A DNA stretch of 19,700 bases from an uncultured Pseudomonadota bacterium (lineage in GTDB: Bacteria > Myxococcota_A > Polyangia > HGW-17). Below are positions 7,733-19,700 of this stretch, in pieces (within the stretch, counting starts at the first letter, position 1; every line of letters starts with the position of its first letter). Made by a program: the position numbers and the translations under genes. The stretch covers positions 1 through 19,700 of the forward strand of contig CALKWH010000405.1 in assembly GCA_938004375.1 (NCBI GenBank), in the 5' to 3' direction. A model generated the notes under the pieces. It had not been told where the DNA came from and did no database searches. It saw only the letters and a program-made list of their open reading frames with translations.

Positions 7733-7777
7733 ATACCACCTGTGAGTAGAGGCGCCCGAGGCGCCAGGTGGGAGGCT
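7733..7777 (+). promoter_or_regulatory. rplK-rplA intergenic structure resembling the L1 site of 23S rRNA
   Basis: CCACCT (7736-7741) pairs with AGGTGG (7766-7771), enclosing a GGCGCC-cga-GGCGCC hairpin (7751-7765) with a one-sided loop. The strands ATACCACC (7733-7740) and AGGTGGGAGGCT (7766-7777) match, from memory, the two strands of E. coli 23S helix 77 and the start of helix 78, in swapped order. It ends 14 bases before the rplA ribosome binding site. It is a candidate L1 feedback site. Confidence 0.5.
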
Positions 7778-7801
7778 GATCATGGCCGAAAAGGAGGATT
7801 T

Positions 7802-8512
7802 ATGGCGAATCTAGGGAAGAAGTACAAAAACGCACTCAAAGTCTACGACCGCACCAAACGCTACACTGTGGACGAGGCCGCCGGCCTCGTCGAAAAACTC
7901 AGCACCACCAAGTTCGATGGCACGGTGGAACTGGCCGTCAGGCTGGGCGTCAATCCGCGGCACGCGGATCAGATGGTCCGCGGCGCGGTGGTTCTGCCCC
8001 ACGGCACCGGCAAGACGGTCCGTGTCCTGGTCTTCACCAAGGGCGACAAGGTCCAGGAAGCCCTGTCCGCCGGCGCCGACTTCGCGGGCGCCGAGGAGCT
8101 CGTCGAGAAGATCCAGAAGGAAAACTGGCTCGAGTTCGACAAGACCATCGCCACGCCGGACGTCATGCCCCTGGTCGGCCGCATCGGCCGCATCCTCGGC
8201 ACGCGCGGCCTGATGCCGAACCCCAAGGTCGGCACGGTCACCTACGACGTCGAGAAGACCGTCAAGGAGCTCAAGGGCGGCCGCGTGGAGTTCCGCGTGG
8301 AGAAGGCCGGCATCGTGCACCTGGGCATCGGCAAGGTCTCCTTCGGCCAGCAGAAGATCAAGGAGAACATGATCTCCGTGATCGAGATGCTCCTGAAGCT
8401 CAAGCCCGCCTCCGCCAAGGGCACTTACATCAAGAGCGTGACCCTCGGCGCCACCATGGGTCCCGGCATCAAACTGGACGTGCATCAACTGCTCGCCCTG
8501 CTGACGGCCTAA
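7802..8512 (+). CDS. rplA: 50S ribosomal protein L1
   Basis: L1 forms the mobile stalk that helps release E-site tRNA, and in many bacteria it represses its own operon. The 236-residue protein matches the family: [74 protein letters not shown], the hallmark [17 protein letters not shown], and a C-terminal [15 protein letters not shown]. The ATG at 7802 is chosen because AGGAGG (7792-7797) lies four bases upstream; an in-frame GTG at 7742 would add 20 residues unlike L1 and translate the leader hairpin. Tandem stops TAATAA end the gene and the second overlaps the rplJ ribosome binding site. Confidence 0.98.
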   Translation: MANLGKKYKNALKVYDRTKRYTVDEAAGLVEKLSTTKFDGTVELAVRLGVNPRHADQMVRGAVVLPHGTGKTVRVLVFTKGDKVQEALSAGADFAGAEELVEKIQKENWLEFDKTIATPDVMPLVGRIGRILGTRGLMPNPKVGTVTYDVEKTVKELKGGRVEFRVEKAGIVHLGIGKVSFGQQKIKENMISVIEMLLKLKPASAKGTYIKSVTLGATMGPGIKLDVHQLLALLTA

Positions 8513-8525
8513 TAAGGGGTGTGAA

Positions 8526-9062
8526 ATGAACCGCGTACAAAAATCTGAACACATCCGATACTACGAAAAGGTCCTCAAGGACGCCCAGTCCCTGGTGTTC
8601 GTCGAGTTCGCCGGCCTGAAGGTGGAAGAGATCAACAAGATCCGTCGCGAGTTCCGCGCCGCCAACTGCGAGTACAAGGTCATCAAGAACACCCTGCTCG
8701 AGCATGCCAGCCAGGGCACCGCCGCCCAGGTGATCAAGCCGACGCTGGCCGGACCGCTCGCGATCCTGTTCTCCCGGGAAGATCCCGCGGCTCCGGCGCG
8801 CATCGCGCTGAAGCTCTCCAAGGAGTACGACAAGTTCAAGATCCACTCGGGCTACATCGATGGCGCGCTGCTGGACAAGAACGGCGTCACCCAGCTCTCG
8901 AGCATGCCGTCCAAGAACGAGCTGCGCGCGAAACTGCTGGCCACGTTCCTGGCGGCCCCGCAGAAGATGCTGCGTCTGCTGCAGGCGGCGCCGTCCCGCA
9001 TGCTGATGGTGCTCGACGCCCGGAAGCGTTCCATGGAGTCCGCCGGTGGCGGTGAAGGTTAA
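8526..9062 (+). CDS. rplJ: 50S ribosomal protein L10
   Basis: L10 anchors L7/L12 dimers to the stalk base. The 178-residue protein has the N-terminal rRNA-binding domain (SLVFVEFAGLKVEEINKIRREFRA, YKVIKNTLLEHA, LAGPLAILFS) and a C-terminal helix (about 135-170: LLATFLAAPQKMLRLLQAAP) that binds L7/L12. Length is typical. AAGGGG (8514-8519) precedes the ATG. Only 13 bases separate it from rplA, so the long L10 leader found before rplJ in many bacteria is absent here and translation is probably coupled to rplA. Confidence 0.98.
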   Translation: MNRVQKSEHIRYYEKVLKDAQSLVFVEFAGLKVEEINKIRREFRAANCEYKVIKNTLLEHASQGTAAQVIKPTLAGPLAILFSREDPAAPARIALKLSKEYDKFKIHSGYIDGALLDKNGVTQLSSMPSKNELRAKLLATFLAAPQKMLRLLQAAPSRMLMVLDARKRSMESAGGGEG

Positions 9063-9123
9063 CAGTCATTCGTAGAGGTTTTATTAACTCTATTTCTCGT
9101 TTCGAGTCCAACTGGAGGAAAAA

Positions 9124-9513
9124 ATGTCAGTATCTAAAGAGCAAGTTGTGGAATTCCTGAGCAAGATGACCGTGATGGAGATGGCCAACCTCGTGAAAGA
9201 GCTCGAGGAACTCTGGGGCGTCGAAGCCGCTCCGGCCGTCGTCGCTGGCGCTGCCGCCCCGGCCGCCGGTGGCGCCGCCCCGGCTGCCGCCGCCGAAGAG
9301 GAGAAGACCGAGTTCGACGTGGTGATCGAGGACGTCGGCGCCAAGAAGATCGAAGTGATCAAGGCGATCCGCGAGATCACCAGCCTGGGCCTGAAGGAAG
9401 CCAAGGAGATGGCCGAGAACAACCAGGTCGTGAAGACGGGCGTGTCCAAGGACGAGGCCGCTTCCATCGCCAAGAAGTTGGAAGAAGCTGGCGCCAAGGT
9501 GAAAGTGAAGTAA
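9124..9513 (+). CDS. rplL: 50S ribosomal protein L7/L12
   Basis: L7/L12 is the multicopy stalk protein that recruits translation GTPases. The 129-residue product shows an N-terminal dimerisation part (1-33), an Ala/Pro/Gly-rich hinge (about 35-58), and the C-terminal domain with [23 protein letters not shown] and [10 protein letters not shown] strong GGAGGAA site (9114-9120) with an A-rich spacer precedes the ATG, as expected for the most abundant protein of the operon. It is 61 bases after rplJ and is followed by a structured attenuator-like region before rpoB. Confidence 0.98.
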   Translation: MSVSKEQVVEFLSKMTVMEMANLVKELEELWGVEAAPAVVAGAAAPAAGGAAPAAAAEEEKTEFDVVIEDVGAKKIEVIKAIREITSLGLKEAKEMAENNQVVKTGVSKDEAASIAKKLEEAGAKVKVK

Positions 9514-9543
9514 CCACTCTCCTGTAAACCCAAACAGGAGTGG
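9514..9543 (+). promoter_or_regulatory. Bulged hairpin directly after rplL
   Basis: CCACTCTCCTG (9514-9524) pairs with CAGGAGTGG (9535-9543), leaving a two-base bulge and a TAAACCCAAA loop. It starts at the base after the rplL stop and has no T-tract. In E. coli this gap contains an RNase III cleavage site, so an mRNA-processing role is possible but not shown. Confidence 0.45.
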
Positions 9544-9568
9544 TACAAGTTGATGGTCAGAGTTGGAT

Positions 9569-9621
9569 AAGGTATCCGGCGTGAAGGATCGTCCTTCCGC
9601 CGGGTACCTTTTTTCTCTTTT
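9569..9621 (+). terminator. Terminator/attenuator between rplL and rpoB
   Basis: The arms at 9569-9588 and 9592-9610 form a stem of about 19 pairs (GAAGGA/TCCTTC, CCGGCG/CGCCGG, GGTA/TACC) with one bulged T and one T-G pair. The loop is TCG, followed by TTTTTTCTCTTTT. This has the form of an intrinsic terminator and ends only 13 bases before the rpoB start. Partial termination here would set the ratio of ribosomal protein to RNA polymerase mRNA. Confidence 0.8.
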
Positions 9622-9633
9622 CAGGAGAAATGG

Positions 9634-13836
<4,203 letters not shown>

Positions 13837-13912
13837 CCGCGGTTCGCCGGTGGCCGGGCGGTGACGTCCGGCGGTTCTTTGAGTTCCTCTATTCCTGTCG
13901 AGGTCATACCCG

Positions 13913-18115
<4,203 letters not shown>

Positions 18116-18202
18116 TCGATCCTGGTTCGTGCCGGATAAAAAATGATCGCTCTTTTTCCGAAAACCCCCGTCAAACCTGGAGTTTTTTTTGGAATTAACA
18201 AC

Positions 18203-18230
18203 TTGACACGGTGATTGCGTTCCCTATAAT
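18203..18230 (+). promoter_or_regulatory. Consensus sigma-70 promoter of rpsL-rpsG-fusA
   Basis: Perfect TTGACA (18203-18208) and TATAAT (18225-18230) boxes are separated by 16 bases. T8 at 18183-18190 lies just upstream with no convincing stem before it, so it looks more like an AT-rich upstream element than the end of a terminator for rpoC. The leader to rpsL is about 55 bases long. Confidence 0.9.
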
Positions 18231-18290
18231 ACACCGCGTTTTTGTGGAAGGCCGTGTGGTTTTCCCGCAGCCTGAAAGAGAAAGTGTGCG

Positions 18291-18665
<375 letters not shown>

Positions 18666-18677
18666 AGAGGTATTTCG

Positions 18678-19166
18678 ATGTCCCGCAAAGGTCGTGCCCA
18701 TATCCGCAAGCTCATCCCCGATCCGAAATACACGGACGCCACGATGGACATGCGCCAACTGATCAGCAAGTTCATCAACCAGGTCATGTACGACGGCAAG
18801 AAGAGCACCTCCGAGACGATCGTGTACGGTGCCCTCGAGATCATCGCCGAGCGCCGGAAGGAAGATCCCCTGAAGGTCTTCGAGAAGGCCATGGCCAACG
18901 TCCGCCCCAAGGTCGAGGTCAAGTCACGCCGCGTGGGCGGCTCCACCTACCAGGTCCCCGTCGAGGTCTCCACGCGGCGCGCGAACGCCCTGGCCATGCG
19001 CTGGCTGATCGGCTATTCGCGCAAGCGCTCCGAGCACAACATGTTCGAGCGCCTGGCCGGCGAGTTGCTCGAGGCCGCCGAGAACAAGGGCACCTCCGTG
19101 AAGAAGCGCGAGGACACGCACAAGATGGCCGATGCCAACAAGGCATTCGCCCATTATCGCTGGTAG
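18678..19166 (+). CDS. rpsG: 30S ribosomal protein S7
   Basis: S7 nucleates assembly of the 30S head and contacts E-site tRNA. The 162-residue protein shows the family pattern: [75 protein letters not shown] and the typical end [17 protein letters not shown] lies eight bases before the ATG. The gap to rpsL is only 12 bases, so the roughly 100-base S7 repressor site that E. coli has between these genes is missing. A structured 134-base gap follows before fusA. Confidence 0.98.
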   Translation: MSRKGRAHIRKLIPDPKYTDATMDMRQLISKFINQVMYDGKKSTSETIVYGALEIIAERRKEDPLKVFEKAMANVRPKVEVKSRRVGGSTYQVPVEVSTRRANALAMRWLIGYSRKRSEHNMFERLAGELLEAAENKGTSVKKREDTHKMADANKAFAHYRW

Positions 19167-19191
19167 TCGATCTTTTTTCAGGTTTTCCGTT

Positions 19192-19213
19192 CCTGGACAT
19201 CCATTCGTCCAGG
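19192..19213 (+). promoter_or_regulatory. Hairpin in the rpsG-fusA gap
   Basis: CCTGGAC (19192-19198) and GTCCAGG (19207-19213) form a perfect 7-bp stem with an 8-base loop ATCCATTC. Seven loop bases (TCCATTC, 19200-19206) are complementary to GAATGGA at 19262-19268, so a pseudoknot or switch with the fusA leader is possible. It has no T-tract after it. Confidence 0.4.
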
Positions 19214-19300
19214 GGGTTCGGAACCACAAACCGTAAGGCGCGAGAGCGAACCGACGGACGTGAATGGACGGTGTTTTGTGTTTTCCCAGGATGATGTAGC

Positions 19301-19656
19301 ATGAGCGAGCCGACCGGAAAGAAAGCAGCCGCGAAGAACAAGGCCGCCGGCCTGCGCGACGTCGCCATCGAGAAGGTGCGTAACATCGGCATCATGGCGC
19401 ACATCGACGCGGGCAAAACGACGGTCACCGAGCGCGTGCTCTTCTACACCGGCATGACCCACCGGCTCGGGGAGGTCCACGAGGGCACCGCCACCATGGA
19501 CTGGATGGAGCAGGAGCAGGAGCGTGGGATCACCATCACCTCAGCCGCCACCACCTGCTACTGGAACGAACACCGCATCAACATCATCGACACCCCCGGC
19601 CACGTGGACTTCACCATCGAGGTGGAGCGTTCCATGCGCGTGCTGGACGGCGCCTG
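19301..19656 (+). CDS. fusA: Elongation factor G, N-terminal part (truncated by contig end)
   Basis: EF-G is the GTPase that drives translocation. Only the first 118 codons plus two bases are present. GTPase motifs: AHIDAGKT (33-40), switch I RGITI (75-79) and DTPGH (97-101), continuing [16 protein letters not shown] as in EF-G. The N-terminus is longer than usual by roughly ten residues and Lys/Ala-rich ([20 protein letters not shown] before [10 protein letters not shown]). CAGGA about nine bases upstream supports the start. The in-frame TGA at 19655-19657 is not a real stop: it is made from two genomic bases and the first base of sequencing adapter. Confidence 0.96.
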
Positions 19657-19700
19657 AGATCGGAAGAGCGTCGTGTAGGGAAAGAGTGTAGATCTCGGTG
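19657..19700. other. Illumina adapter sequence (assembly contamination)
   Basis: These 44 bases begin AGATCGGAAGAGCGTCGTGT and continue to GATCTCGGTG, the reverse complement of the Illumina TruSeq universal (P5-side) adapter as I remember it. They interrupt fusA in the middle of a conserved stretch. This is library-construction sequence, not genome. Confidence 0.98.

Noticed and set aside
7742..7801. Upstream GTG start extending L1 by 20 residues
   Set aside because: The added residues are unlike L1, they would be read through a stable hairpin, and the ATG at 7802 has AGGAGG at a suitable distance.
18130..18165. Possible rpoC terminator CGGATAAAAA...TTTTTCCG
   Set aside because: The stem is mostly A-T with a bulge and no GC core; too weak to call.

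Overview
The window is a high-GC bacterial chromosome segment, apparently the end of an assembled contig. It carries the core transcription and translation locus (tRNAs-tuf-rpmG-tRNA-Trp-secE-nusG-rplKAJL-rpoBC, then rpsL-rpsG-fusA) and, on the left, a divergently transcribed signalling operon. Marker proteins look like those of Deltaproteobacteria or neighbouring lineages such as Krumholzibacteriota or other FCB-related groups. Examples are the long RpoB with a '[13 protein letters not shown]' stretch, the FHA-GGDEF protein, and the three-segment SecE. I cannot fix the phylum without a search.

Left arm (1-3840, minus strand): three genes joined by two successive 4-bp stop/start overlaps. In transcription order they are an FHA-GGDEF diguanylate cyclase with an intact GGEEF motif and I-site, a multi-pass GT-C-type membrane glycosyltransferase-like protein, and a Ser/Thr-kinase-like protein with a PAS-like domain that runs off the left edge. 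The kinase lacks some usual residues (no helix-C Glu, DFG reads DFV). A kinase encoded with an FHA protein whose N-terminal tail contains T-x-x-V suggests a phosphothreonine-to-c-di-GMP circuit. This is the most interesting system in the window, although its function is inferred.

Centre (4068-9513, plus strand): a consensus promoter drives tRNA-Thr(TGT), tRNA-Tyr(GTA), tRNA-Gly(TCC), tRNA-Thr(GGT) and tuf, the same order and anticodons as the E. coli tufB operon. Then come rpmG, with an unusual Zn knuckle (three Cys plus Asp), a hairpin, tRNA-Trp, secE, nusG, rplK, rplA, rplJ and rplL. Two related stem-loops before rplK and before rplA contain the same 11-mer. The second resembles the L1-binding junction of 23S rRNA, which makes both candidate L1 operators. 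There is no room for a classical L10 leader before rplJ.

Right arm (9514-19656, plus strand): a bulged hairpin and then a strong terminator-like hairpin with a T-tract lie between rplL and rpoB, the expected place for an attenuator. rpoB and rpoC are full length with all catalytic and zinc residues. A consensus sigma-70 promoter precedes rpsL-rpsG-fusA. fusA is cut off because the last 44 bases (19657-19700) are Illumina adapter sequence, not genome; the apparent fusA stop codon is an artefact of the junction.
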